From DATIXJ01 sp035518715 (GTDB lineage: Bacteria; Bacteroidota; Ignavibacteria; UBA10030; SZUA-254), in contig DATIXJ010000043.1 in the NCBI GenBank assembly GCA_035518715.1, forward strand, positions 186,001 through 250,000: 64,000 nucleotides of DNA, in the 5' to 3' direction. The notes under the pieces are model-generated. The model searched no databases and was not told the origin of the DNA. It saw nothing but the letters and a program-made list of their open reading frames with translations. Positions 17,532 through 24,931 of the stretch are shown piece after piece (the first letter of the stretch is position 1; each line of letters begins with the position of its first letter). Position numbers and translations under genes: made by a program.

Positions 17532-17571
17532 GGAGTGGCATTCCGCTTTTGATTTTTGCATTTTGACTTTT
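17514..17571 (+). repeat. AT-rich repeat, two-arm copy
   Basis: An A-rich arm (17514-17530, ends the methyltransferase gene), a GC spacer of about 16 bp and a T-rich arm (17547-17571, with GCATTTTGACTT) form an imperfect inverted repeat. Related copies occur at 19413-19442, 19797-19863, and in part at 37668-37702 and 54336-54430. It may form a weak hairpin. Confidence 0.6.
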
Positions 17572-17592
17572 TACCTGCCCTTGGGGTATCAT
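17563..17592 (+). promoter_or_regulatory. Possible promoter of the ABC exporter genes
   Basis: TTGACT (17563-17568), an 18-bp spacer and TATCAT (17587-17592) lie 58 bp before the first ABC gene. The -35 box is the end of the AT-rich repeat's T arm, so the repeat may supply promoter parts. Confidence 0.5.
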
Positions 17593-17650
17593 TCCATTTT
17601 TCTTCGTATCTTAAAAGTGAACGATTTCCAGTCAAACGTGTTCTATCTTC

Positions 17651-19411
17651 ATGAAGCCGCTTCTCCGACTTAAACCCTATCTTCTCCGGTACAAGAAAAC
17701 CCTGCTGTTCGGGCTCCTGACGGTCGTTCTCAGCAATCTCTTCAATGTGATACAACCGCGGCTGGTCGGGCTTGCGATCGACAAGCTGAAGACAGGAATG
17801 GAGCTTCACAACATCGACGAGTGGTCTCTGATCACCTACGCGTGCGCGGTGGTGGGATTGTCGCTCGTCGCAGGCTTTTTCACGTTCCTGACACGTCAAA
17901 CGATCATCGTCACTTCGAGGCATATCGAGTTTGATATGCGGAACGATTTTCTATCCCACATCCAGAAGCTCTCGCTCTCGTACTTCCAGAACACGCCGAC
18001 CGGCGATCTTATGGCGCATGCCACGAACGACATCAACTCGGTGCGGAACGCGCTCGGGCCCGGTATCATGTATCCGACGGATACGCTGATGACGTTTGCG
18101 ATGACACTCGTGATGATGTTCTGGAGCGACTGGCAATTGACGCTCCTTGCGCTGATCCCTCTGCCGCTGGTGTCGTATGCGGTCTATAAACTCGGGAAAC
18201 TCATCCATGTAAAGTTTGAGGGGCGGCAGGAACAATTCTCGCGGCTCACGATGCGTGCGCAGGAAAACCTCTCCGGGATCCGAATTGTGAAGGCGTACGT
18301 TCGCGAGAACTATGAGATCGATCTTTTCCGCGATCTGAGCGATGATTATCTCAAGCGCAATCTGGTTCTTGCCAAGATCCAATCCCTCATGTGGCCGCTG
18401 ATGTTTCTGCTGGTTGGATGCTCGCTCGTGATCACCGTGTACGTCGGTGGGTTGAAGGTAATCGGCGGGGAAATTTCGATCGGTACGCTCACGGCATTCT
18501 TCGGATACCTCACGCTGCTCATCTGGCCGATGATCGCGTTCGGGTGGGTGGTGAATATTCTGCAGCAGGGCGCTGCATCGATGGCGCGGCTCTCCAAGAT
18601 TATGGATACTCAGCCCGAGATTGCAGATTCGAATGTCACGATCCGCAACATCGCCGATATACGGGGAGAGATCGAATTCCGCAATGTGTCGTTTATCCAT
18701 AAGAATGCAGCCGTTCCGACACTGAAGAACATCAATCTGAAAATACCGGCCGGGACAACACTCGCCGTCGTGGGGTATACGGGTTCAGGAAAGAGCACGC
18801 TTGTGAATCTCATTCCCCGATTGTATGATGCGACCGACGGAGAGGTCCTCATCGACGGGCACAACATCAAGACGATTCCTCTGGATGTTCTGCGGACGCA
18901 TATCGGGTATGTGCAGCAGGAATCGTTCCTGTTTTCCGACAGCATCCTCGACAATATTTCCTACGGCGTTGATAACGGCACGGAAGAGCACGTCCATACG
19001 GCGGCTGATGTGTCGCAGATCGCGAAGGACGTTATGGAATTTCCGAACCGGTATGCCACGATGATCGGGGAGCGCGGCATCACGCTCTCGGGCGGTCAGA
19101 AACAGCGGACCAGCATTGCCCGGGCGATCATGCGCAATCCGCGGATATTGATTTTGGATGATGCACTCTCTGCGGTCGATACGTATACCGAAGAGGAAAT
19201 CCTCAAGCGCCTGAAAACCGTGATGGAAAACCGCACGAGCATCATCATCAGCCACAGGATTTCCACGGTCAAGAATGCCGACCTGATTGTTGTGATCGAC
19301 AAGGGCGCGATCGTGGAACGTGGGAAGCACGATGAGCTGGTGGCGGAAGGCGGGATCTATGCCGAGCTGTATGAAAAGCAGCTGCTGGAGGAGGAACTGG
19401 AACAACTGTAA
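17651..19411 (+). CDS. ABC exporter half-transporter, degenerate-site subunit
   Basis: A 586-aa inner-membrane half-transporter: six transmembrane helices (about residues 10-310) fused to an ATPase. Walker A is GYTGSGKST (Gly375 to Lys381), the signature is the intact LSGGQ, and the H-loop His is in ISHRIST. After Walker B the catalytic Glu is replaced by Asp504 (ILILDDALSAVD). This matches the degenerate subunit of heterodimeric exporters such as TM287/288 and BmrCD (family knowledge). Its partner is the gene at 19868, whose signature is altered instead. Substrate is unknown: drugs or lipids are typical. A small gene sits between the two halves. Confidence 0.9.
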   Translation: MKPLLRLKPYLLRYKKTLLFGLLTVVLSNLFNVIQPRLVGLAIDKLKTGMELHNIDEWSLITYACAVVGLSLVAGFFTFLTRQTIIVTSRHIEFDMRNDFLSHIQKLSLSYFQNTPTGDLMAHATNDINSVRNALGPGIMYPTDTLMTFAMTLVMMFWSDWQLTLLALIPLPLVSYAVYKLGKLIHVKFEGRQEQFSRLTMRAQENLSGIRIVKAYVRENYEIDLFRDLSDDYLKRNLVLAKIQSLMWPLMFLLVGCSLVITVYVGGLKVIGGEISIGTLTAFFGYLTLLIWPMIAFGWVVNILQQGAASMARLSKIMDTQPEIADSNVTIRNIADIRGEIEFRNVSFIHKNAAVPTLKNINLKIPAGTTLAVVGYTGSGKSTLVNLIPRLYDATDGEVLIDGHNIKTIPLDVLRTHIGYVQQESFLFSDSILDNISYGVDNGTEEHVHTAADVSQIAKDVMEFPNRYATMIGERGITLSGGQKQRTSIARAIMRNPRILILDDALSAVDTYTEEEILKRLKTVMENRTSIIISHRISTVKNADLIVVIDKGAIVERGKHDELVAEGGIYAELYEKQLLEEELEQL

Positions 19412-19412
19412 G

Positions 19413-19442
19413 CAAGTAAAAAGTAAAAATTCAAAAGTAAAA
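19413..19442 (+). repeat. AT-rich repeat, A-rich arm before the four-helix gene
   Basis: Two units of AGTAAAAA around AAAATTCAAAAG, starting one base after the ABC gene's stop codon. It is the same unit as the one that ends the small gene and the methyltransferase, so it forms a direct repeat with 19797-19819 around the inserted gene. Confidence 0.6.
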
Positions 19443-19453
19443 AGGGAGGGGCT

Positions 19454-19819
19454 ATGTATCAGGATATTAAGGAAAGGACCTTCAAGTACAGCTTGCGGAT
19501 TATTGATCTTTCAACACGATTGCCGAGGACATTCTCGGGGGCGATCTTGGGCAAGCAGGTACTACGCTCAGGGACGTCAATCGGTGCAAATATTGAAGAA
19601 GCAGTCGCAGCGTATGGGAGGAACGATTTCATTTACAAGTTGAATCTTGCTTTACAGGAAGCAAGAGAGACACATTATTGGCTGCGACTCGTCGAAGCTT
19701 CCAGTATGTTGATGGCTAATCAGCTCTGTGAACTGATCGGTGAAACAGAAGAGATCAAAAATATTTTGGGCGCAATAGTCAGCAAGCTAAAGAAGGAAAA
19801 ATTCAAGAGTCAAAAGTAG
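19454..19819 (+). CDS. Four-helix-bundle protein (S23/Avd-like family)
   Basis: A 121-aa protein of the four-helix-bundle family found as the insert in some 23S rRNA genes and as the Avd protein of diversity-generating retroelements (pentameric there). The family marks are VLRSGTSIGANIEEA (about residues 36-50) and KLNLALQEARETHYWLRL (about 62-79). It probably binds nucleic acid. No reverse transcriptase or template repeat is nearby. It lies between the two halves of an ABC exporter, with AT-rich repeats on both sides; its last residues KFKSQK come from one of them. This looks like an insertion that split an exporter operon. Function is unknown. Confidence 0.85.
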   Translation: MYQDIKERTFKYSLRIIDLSTRLPRTFSGAILGKQVLRSGTSIGANIEEAVAAYGRNDFIYKLNLALQEARETHYWLRLVEASSMLMANQLCELIGETEEIKNILGAIVSKLKKEKFKSQK

Positions 19820-19863
19820 TACGCCATTTTCATTTTTAATTTTTCATTTTGATTTTTTCATTG
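19797..19863 (+). repeat. AT-rich repeat, two-arm copy after the four-helix gene
   Basis: An A-rich arm (19797-19819, within the gene end), a short GC spacer and a T-rich arm (19830-19863). The layout is the same as that of the copy at 17514, although the T arm differs in detail. The next ABC gene starts 5 bp later. Confidence 0.6.
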
Positions 19864-19867
19864 TTTC

Positions 19868-21658
19868 ATGGTCGACGAAGAAATACTCGGTAAGGCCTAC
19901 GACAGCCGGCTGATGAAACGGCTTCTGAAGTACATCAGGCCGTATAAGTGGCAAGTCCTCCTGGGCATCTTCCTCAGCATCATCGTCTCGGCGATGGAAG
20001 CCGTGCGGCCGTGGTTCACGAAGCATGCCGTTGATGTCGACATTGCAAATCATGACACCCACGGCCTGATGCTGACGGCGATCGCATTTCTTTCGGTTCT
20101 CGTAGTCCGTGGTTTCGTGCAGTATGCGAACGCATATCTCACGCAATGGATCGGACAGGAAACAATTTTCGATCTTCGGATGGAGCTCTATGCGCATCTG
20201 CAGAAGCTTGGGCTGAGATTCTTCGACCGGAATCCGCTCGGCCGGCTGATTACCCGCGTCACCAACGACATCGAAGTGCTGAACGAGATGTTCTCCTCGG
20301 GCATCGTGATGGTCTTCAGCGATGTCTTCATGATTATCGGGATACTCTGGTTCATGTTCTCGATGAGCTGGAAGCTTGCGTGTGTATCGCTCTGCGTCCT
20401 GCCGTTGCTGTTCATTGCCACGTTCGTTTTCCGCAAGAAAGCCCGTGAGGCGTACCGGGAAGTCCGCATTCAGCTTGCCCGCATCAACGCGTTCATGCAG
20501 GAACATATAACGGGTATGATGGTTGACCAGATTTTCAACCGTGAAGAGAAATCTTTCCGGAAGTTCTCGGATATCAACGGGTTGCACCGCGACGCCAACA
20601 TCAAATCGATATTCTATTATGCCTGGTTCTACCCGGGCGTCGACCTCATCGGTGCGATTGCCGTTGGTCTCATCGTCTGGTACGCCGGGCTCAGCGCAAT
20701 GAGCGGCTCGATTACTGTCGGTGCCGTGATGGCGTTTCTCCAGTGGAACGAGATGTTCTGGCGGCCGATCCGGGACCTCTCGGAAAAATATAACATCATG
20801 CAAACGGCAATGGCGTCATCGGAGCGCGTCTTCAAACTTCTCGACGACCAGACCTTCGTTCCGTATCCCGAACATCCGGTTCACGTGTCAAATGTACAGG
20901 GAAGGATCGAATTCCGGAATGTCTGGTTTGCCTATGTGGATGAAGAATGGGTTTTGAAGGATGTATCGTTCATCATCGAACCGGGTGAGACCGTGGCAAT
21001 TGTCGGGCATACCGGCGCGGGCAAAACAACCATCATCAATTTGCTCTGCCGGTTCTATGAATTCCAGCGCGGCCAGATTTTTGTCGATGGGATCGATATC
21101 CGTGCAATTCAGCCCGAGGATCTGCGGCGTCATCTCGCCATCGTCCTTCAGGACGTCTTCCTCTTCTCGGGAGACATCAAATCCAATATCAGTCTCGGCA
21201 ATGACGAGATCCCATTCGATCGTGTCAAGGCATCGGCACGCGTCGTCGGGCTTCACCATTTCATCGAACAGCTTCCCCATCAGTACGACGAAGAGGTCAA
21301 AGAACGGGGCGCAACACTCTCCGTCGGACAAAAACAGCTGATCAGTTTTGCGCGGGCGCTTGCAACGCATCCCAAAATCCTCATACTCGACGAAGCGACC
21401 TCCAGCATCGACACGGAAACGGAAATTCTCATACAGCGGGCGATCAAAAAGCTGCTGGAAGGAAGAACGTCGATTGTTATTGCGCACCGCCTGTCGACGA
21501 TCCAGCGTGCCAGCAAGATCATTGTCATGCATAAGGGTGAAATCCGTGAGATGGGAACGCACCAGAAACTGCTTTCCCTCGGCGGCATCTATTATAAGCT
21601 CTACCGTCTGCAATACAGAGAGCAGGAATCGGCAGTTCCTGCAAACAGTGGACAGTAA
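19868..21658 (+). CDS. ABC exporter half-transporter, catalytic-site subunit
   Basis: A 596-aa half-transporter with six transmembrane helices (about residues 20-320) and a C-terminal ATPase. Walker A is GHTGAGKTT; the catalytic Glu509 is present (LILDEATSSID), while the signature is LSVGQ (residues 484-488) rather than LSGGQ. Paired with the protein at 17651, which has LSGGQ but Asp in place of the Glu, this gives one working and one degenerate ATP site, as in heterodimeric exporters (TM287/288, BmrCD). The two genes are about 456 bp apart because of the inserted four-helix gene. It is followed by DUF4139 and DUF2911 genes on the same strand. Confidence 0.9.
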   Translation: MVDEEILGKAYDSRLMKRLLKYIRPYKWQVLLGIFLSIIVSAMEAVRPWFTKHAVDVDIANHDTHGLMLTAIAFLSVLVVRGFVQYANAYLTQWIGQETIFDLRMELYAHLQKLGLRFFDRNPLGRLITRVTNDIEVLNEMFSSGIVMVFSDVFMIIGILWFMFSMSWKLACVSLCVLPLLFIATFVFRKKAREAYREVRIQLARINAFMQEHITGMMVDQIFNREEKSFRKFSDINGLHRDANIKSIFYYAWFYPGVDLIGAIAVGLIVWYAGLSAMSGSITVGAVMAFLQWNEMFWRPIRDLSEKYNIMQTAMASSERVFKLLDDQTFVPYPEHPVHVSNVQGRIEFRNVWFAYVDEEWVLKDVSFIIEPGETVAIVGHTGAGKTTIINLLCRFYEFQRGQIFVDGIDIRAIQPEDLRRHLAIVLQDVFLFSGDIKSNISLGNDEIPFDRVKASARVVGLHHFIEQLPHQYDEEVKERGATLSVGQKQLISFARALATHPKILILDEATSSIDTETEILIQRAIKKLLEGRTSIVIAHRLSTIQRASKIIVMHKGEIREMGTHQKLLSLGGIYYKLYRLQYREQESAVPANSGQ

Positions 21659-21683
21659 TTCGTCGTCTCAAAAAGGAGGAAGT

Positions 21684-23141
21684 ATGTTCCGAGCAATGGT
21701 TACCGCAGTCCTTTTGTTCACCTCTCTGCTTCTCGCAACTCTGACAATCTCGGCTCAGGAGAAGATTATCACGGCGAGTGAACCGTCGCTGATCGACATG
21801 ACCATCTATAATGAGAATCTTTCGCTGATCAGGGAAGAGCGGACAATCGATATTCCCAGGGGGATGAGCCATGTTGTGATTCCGGAAATTCCTGCCACCA
21901 TCGACGGGACCTCGCTTCATTTCCGCAGCTTGCTCGATCCGGATGCGGTACGCGTCCTCGAACAAAATTATCAGTATGATCTTGTCAGCCGCGAGAAGCT
22001 GCTCCAGCGTTACATCGGCAAAGATATTCAGTTCGGAAATGCTACCGGGAAACTTCTTGCCACAGGGCCACAGAGCTTCAGCGGATCGGATCTCGGTCTT
22101 GTTGCCGAGATCAACGGAAAAATAGAGCTCATGCCGTCGGGGCAGATCAGTCTTCCGAAACTGCCCGAGGGATTGATCCTGAAACCTCAGCTCGACTGGC
22201 TCGTAACAAACACGCGGCCCGGAGAGCACAAGGTCGAGATCAGCTTTCTCGCGGGGCAGTTGTCATGGGATGCGAATTACGTTGCCCTCCTCAATAAATC
22301 GGAAAACAGCATCGATCTGACCGGATGGGTAACGCTGACCAACAGGTCGGGCACGTCGTTTCACAATGCAGGACTCAAGCTCGTGGCGGGTGACGTCAAT
22401 CTTGTGCGCGACCAGTTCAGGCAGGGATTTGCCAAGGCAGCTGGAGTCGTCGCAAATGAAGCAGCTCCCCAATTCAAGCAGACCGACCTCTTCGAATTCA
22501 AACTCTACACGCTTCAGCGCAGAACCGATGTGGACAATAATGAAACGAAACAGATCGAGCTGGTGACCGGTCACGATGTGAGCGCAAAGAAGACATTTAT
22601 TTACGACGGTCTTGCGGATCAGTGGCAGTACTGGTATAATAGTCCATCGTACCGAACGGAAAAAGGATATGGTCAGCAGTCGAATCCCAAAGTGGGAGTC
22701 TATGTAACGTTTAAGAATGATGAAAAATCCGGACTCGGGATCCCGCTGCCGAAGGGAAAGATCCGCGTCTATAAGGATGATGAGGACGGGAAGGAGCAGT
22801 TCATCGGCGAGGACCAGATCGATCATACGCCGAAGGATGAAGAGATAAGATTGTATCTCGGCAATGCCTTCGACCTGGTGGGGGAACGCGCGCAAACAGA
22901 TTTTCGCGTGCCGGTTTCCGGACATGTTGTGGAGGAAACGTTCACCATCAAAGTACGCAATCACAAGAAGGAACCTGTCGATGTCCAGATTTACGAGCAT
23001 GCATGGCGGTGGAACGAGTGGGAGATCACCAAGAGCTCGTCGGAATATGTGAAAGTGGATCAGTCGACGATTCGGTTCCCGGTAAAAATTGAGAAAGACG
23101 AGGAAAAAGTGGTTACTTACACGATCCGGTACACATGGTAA
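21684..23141 (+). CDS. DUF4139 domain-containing exported protein
   Basis: The start ATG at 21684 follows a near-perfect ribosome site (AAGGAGG, 6 bp away) and begins a signal peptide (cleavage near ISAQ). The 485-aa protein has NENLSLIREER near residue 45 and the RxGxHKVEISFLAG and LSWDANYVALLN motifs near residues 175-200 that mark DUF4139 proteins. These are secreted or periplasmic beta-rich proteins with no known function, common in bacteria of this group. It ends with the KVVTYTIRYTW strand, also typical of the family. It lies 26 bp after the ABC gene and may be in the same message. Confidence 0.78.
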   Translation: MFRAMVTAVLLFTSLLLATLTISAQEKIITASEPSLIDMTIYNENLSLIREERTIDIPRGMSHVVIPEIPATIDGTSLHFRSLLDPDAVRVLEQNYQYDLVSREKLLQRYIGKDIQFGNATGKLLATGPQSFSGSDLGLVAEINGKIELMPSGQISLPKLPEGLILKPQLDWLVTNTRPGEHKVEISFLAGQLSWDANYVALLNKSENSIDLTGWVTLTNRSGTSFHNAGLKLVAGDVNLVRDQFRQGFAKAAGVVANEAAPQFKQTDLFEFKLYTLQRRTDVDNNETKQIELVTGHDVSAKKTFIYDGLADQWQYWYNSPSYRTEKGYGQQSNPKVGVYVTFKNDEKSGLGIPLPKGKIRVYKDDEDGKEQFIGEDQIDHTPKDEEIRLYLGNAFDLVGERAQTDFRVPVSGHVVEETFTIKVRNHKKEPVDVQIYEHAWRWNEWEITKSSSEYVKVDQSTIRFPVKIEKDEEKVVTYTIRYTW

Positions 23142-23200
23142 ATGCGGAACCGGTGAAGAACTTCACCAACATCTGTTGTATCATCAAGAAAGGGAATTTT

Positions 23201-24349
23201 ATGAAATGGCAATTGTTCATTCTCGTTCTGGCGGCAGGTATCTGCTGCACTGCCGCAATGAGCCAGCCCAATGAGAGTGGAAATTTCCTCACCCTGCTGG
23301 GCCGTGACACGATCGCGGTGGAGGAGTTTTCGTTCGGCGCGAATGGATTCCACGGGACAAGCGTCGTGCGTGCCCCGCGTACATCCCTTCGGGAGTATAC
23401 GGCGACCTTTGGTCCCGGCGGCGTACTGCAGCAATTTCACATTACCTACCAGCGGTACGGCGGTCAAGTCTATGCTGAGCGGACGTATACGTATACCGAC
23501 GACAGTATTCACGTTTCGGTGAAACAGGATACGTCGGTCAATAATTACGTCGTTGCGACGGCTGGGCGTCCATATCCGTTTTTTGCCGATATTTTCGGAG
23601 CATGGCAGGCGACTCTCCAGCGTGCATTGATGCCCGACGGCAAAAAGGAGTTCGATGTGGTTGCTGGCAGACAGCTTCTTCATTACAAGGTCCAGCAGGG
23701 CGAAGGAGGAAAAATCGATCTGCTGAATGTGGGAAGCGAGTTTGGTCCGATCCACGTGGAGATGGGCGAGGGGAATCAGCTGCAGAAGTTTGATCTGACC
23801 GAGACGACCGACAAGTTCATCGGTCAGCGCGTTGCGGCGCTGGATGTGGAAGGACTGGCCAAGAATTTTGCGGAGCGCGAAAAATCCGGGAATGCACTCG
23901 GCACGCTTTCACCGCGGGACAGCACCCGCACGATGATCGGTGCCGCGAGCGTCATCATCGATTACGGCCGGCCATCGGCACGCGGACGGAAGATTTTTGG
24001 CGGCATCGTGCCGTGGAATGTGGTCTGGCGGACGGGTGCAAACGCCGCGACGCAGCTCATCACGGACAAGGATCTCTCGATCGGCGGAACGTTCGTACCG
24101 GCAGGTACCTATTCGCTCTTTACGCTTCCGAAGGAAGACGGGTGGATGCTCATCATCAACCGGCAGCACGGGCAGTGGGGAACGGATTATGACCAGACGA
24201 AGGATCTGGCACGCGTGCCGCTGCAGGTGAAGCACATCGATGCACCGGTGGAAAAATTCACGATCGATCTGATGCAGGAAGGTTCCGGCGGAATGATCGA
24301 CATGAAATGGGAAAATACCGAAGCGTCGGTTACATTTGTTGTCAAGTAG
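23201..24349 (+). CDS. DUF2911 domain-containing exported protein
   Basis: The start at 23201 is preceded by AAAGGG at 7 bp and begins a signal peptide (MKWQLFILVLAAG, cleavage near AMSQ). The mature 360 residues contain an N-terminal unknown beta-rich part and, from about residue 240, the DUF2911 domain: IDYGRPSARGRKIFGG, VPWNVVWRTGANAAT and PAGTYSLFTLP. DUF2911 is frequent in Bacteroidota as an exported protein of unknown role. It is the last gene before a hairpin-rich gap. Confidence 0.8.
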   Translation: MKWQLFILVLAAGICCTAAMSQPNESGNFLTLLGRDTIAVEEFSFGANGFHGTSVVRAPRTSLREYTATFGPGGVLQQFHITYQRYGGQVYAERTYTYTDDSIHVSVKQDTSVNNYVVATAGRPYPFFADIFGAWQATLQRALMPDGKKEFDVVAGRQLLHYKVQQGEGGKIDLLNVGSEFGPIHVEMGEGNQLQKFDLTETTDKFIGQRVAALDVEGLAKNFAEREKSGNALGTLSPRDSTRTMIGAASVIIDYGRPSARGRKIFGGIVPWNVVWRTGANAATQLITDKDLSIGGTFVPAGTYSLFTLPKEDGWMLIINRQHGQWGTDYDQTKDLARVPLQVKHIDAPVEKFTIDLMQEGSGGMIDMKWENTEASVTFVVK

Positions 24350-24350
24350 G

Positions 24351-24381
24351 CAGAAGGACAACATAGCATGTTGTCCTTCTG
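24351..24381 (+). terminator. Perfect hairpin after the DUF2911 gene
   Basis: A 14-bp perfect stem (24351-24364 with 24368-24381) with a 3-nt loop begins 1 base after the stop codon. There is no T run, so it may stabilise or end the message with help rather than act as a classical intrinsic terminator. Confidence 0.55.
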
Positions 24382-24931
24382 AGTCCGTAAAAAGCGTCTT
24401 GATGTAGAGGGATGCCGTCGCCGGCCCGCAGCTGATGGTCGGCGAGGGCATCTCTCGTTTAAGCACACGTGGCTCTGCAGGAGATTCGCTTCGGATATAC
24501 TTTCCTATCCCGGTTTAGTCACCTCCAATTTAACGCAAGAGTTCGCCACCTTCGTTGGGGTCATCGCCTAGGCCCACCTCGTTTTACCCATGTTGATCGA
24601 TCCGGTATCGGATTAGCGTATTGACAAATTGGCCGGATATCCATACCTTCCGGTAATCCGAATCACATCTCACGATTGGTCTCATGTGAGCGAGGCGCTC
24701 CTCACATTCGTGGATGGACCCGCTCTCGTTTGTTCTTTCCTTTTTTTCTTAACGTGTTTTCTCATTTGCCGGGCAATCCTGCATCGCCACTCAAGCGCGT
24801 ATGTGAGTTGCGTTCATCGCGTGCAGATTGCAGCAGACCAGTGCGAACCATATTGTGATCCATCATAATGTGCAAGTGTTGATGGGACAGCACCACAGAT
24901 TTCAGGATCCACAATTTTCCGGGAGGTCAAA
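24382..24931. other. Long gene-free stretch with hairpins before the sensor kinase
   Basis: About 550 bp without a convincing gene. A second large stem (24407-24423 with 24440-24456, 15 of 17 pairs, loop 16 nt) follows the first hairpin. Then a mostly unstructured part, TTGACA (24621-24626) 17 bp before TACCTT (24644-24649), and a 7-bp stem at 24684-24707. The reading frames here are short and carry no family signature. The sensor gene would then have a leader of about 280 nt. Confidence 0.5.
24621..24649 (+). promoter_or_regulatory. Possible promoter of the sensor kinase gene
   Basis: TTGACA (24621-24626), 17-bp spacer, TACCTT (24644-24649). The -35 box is perfect, the -10 box only partial. 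It may also be read as a Bacteroidota-like TTG...TAnnTT promoter. Confidence 0.42.

Noticed and set aside
19454..19819. Diversity-generating retroelement (the small protein resembles Avd)
   Set aside because: No reverse transcriptase, template repeat or variable-repeat protein is found within several kb.
17514..19863. AT-rich repeats as a possible CRISPR array
   Set aside because: Units are irregular, not separated by unique spacers of constant size, and no cas gene is near.
24382..24931. Insertion sequence remnant or tRNA in the gene-free stretch
   Set aside because: No terminal inverted repeats, no transposase fragment and no cloverleaf could be recognised.
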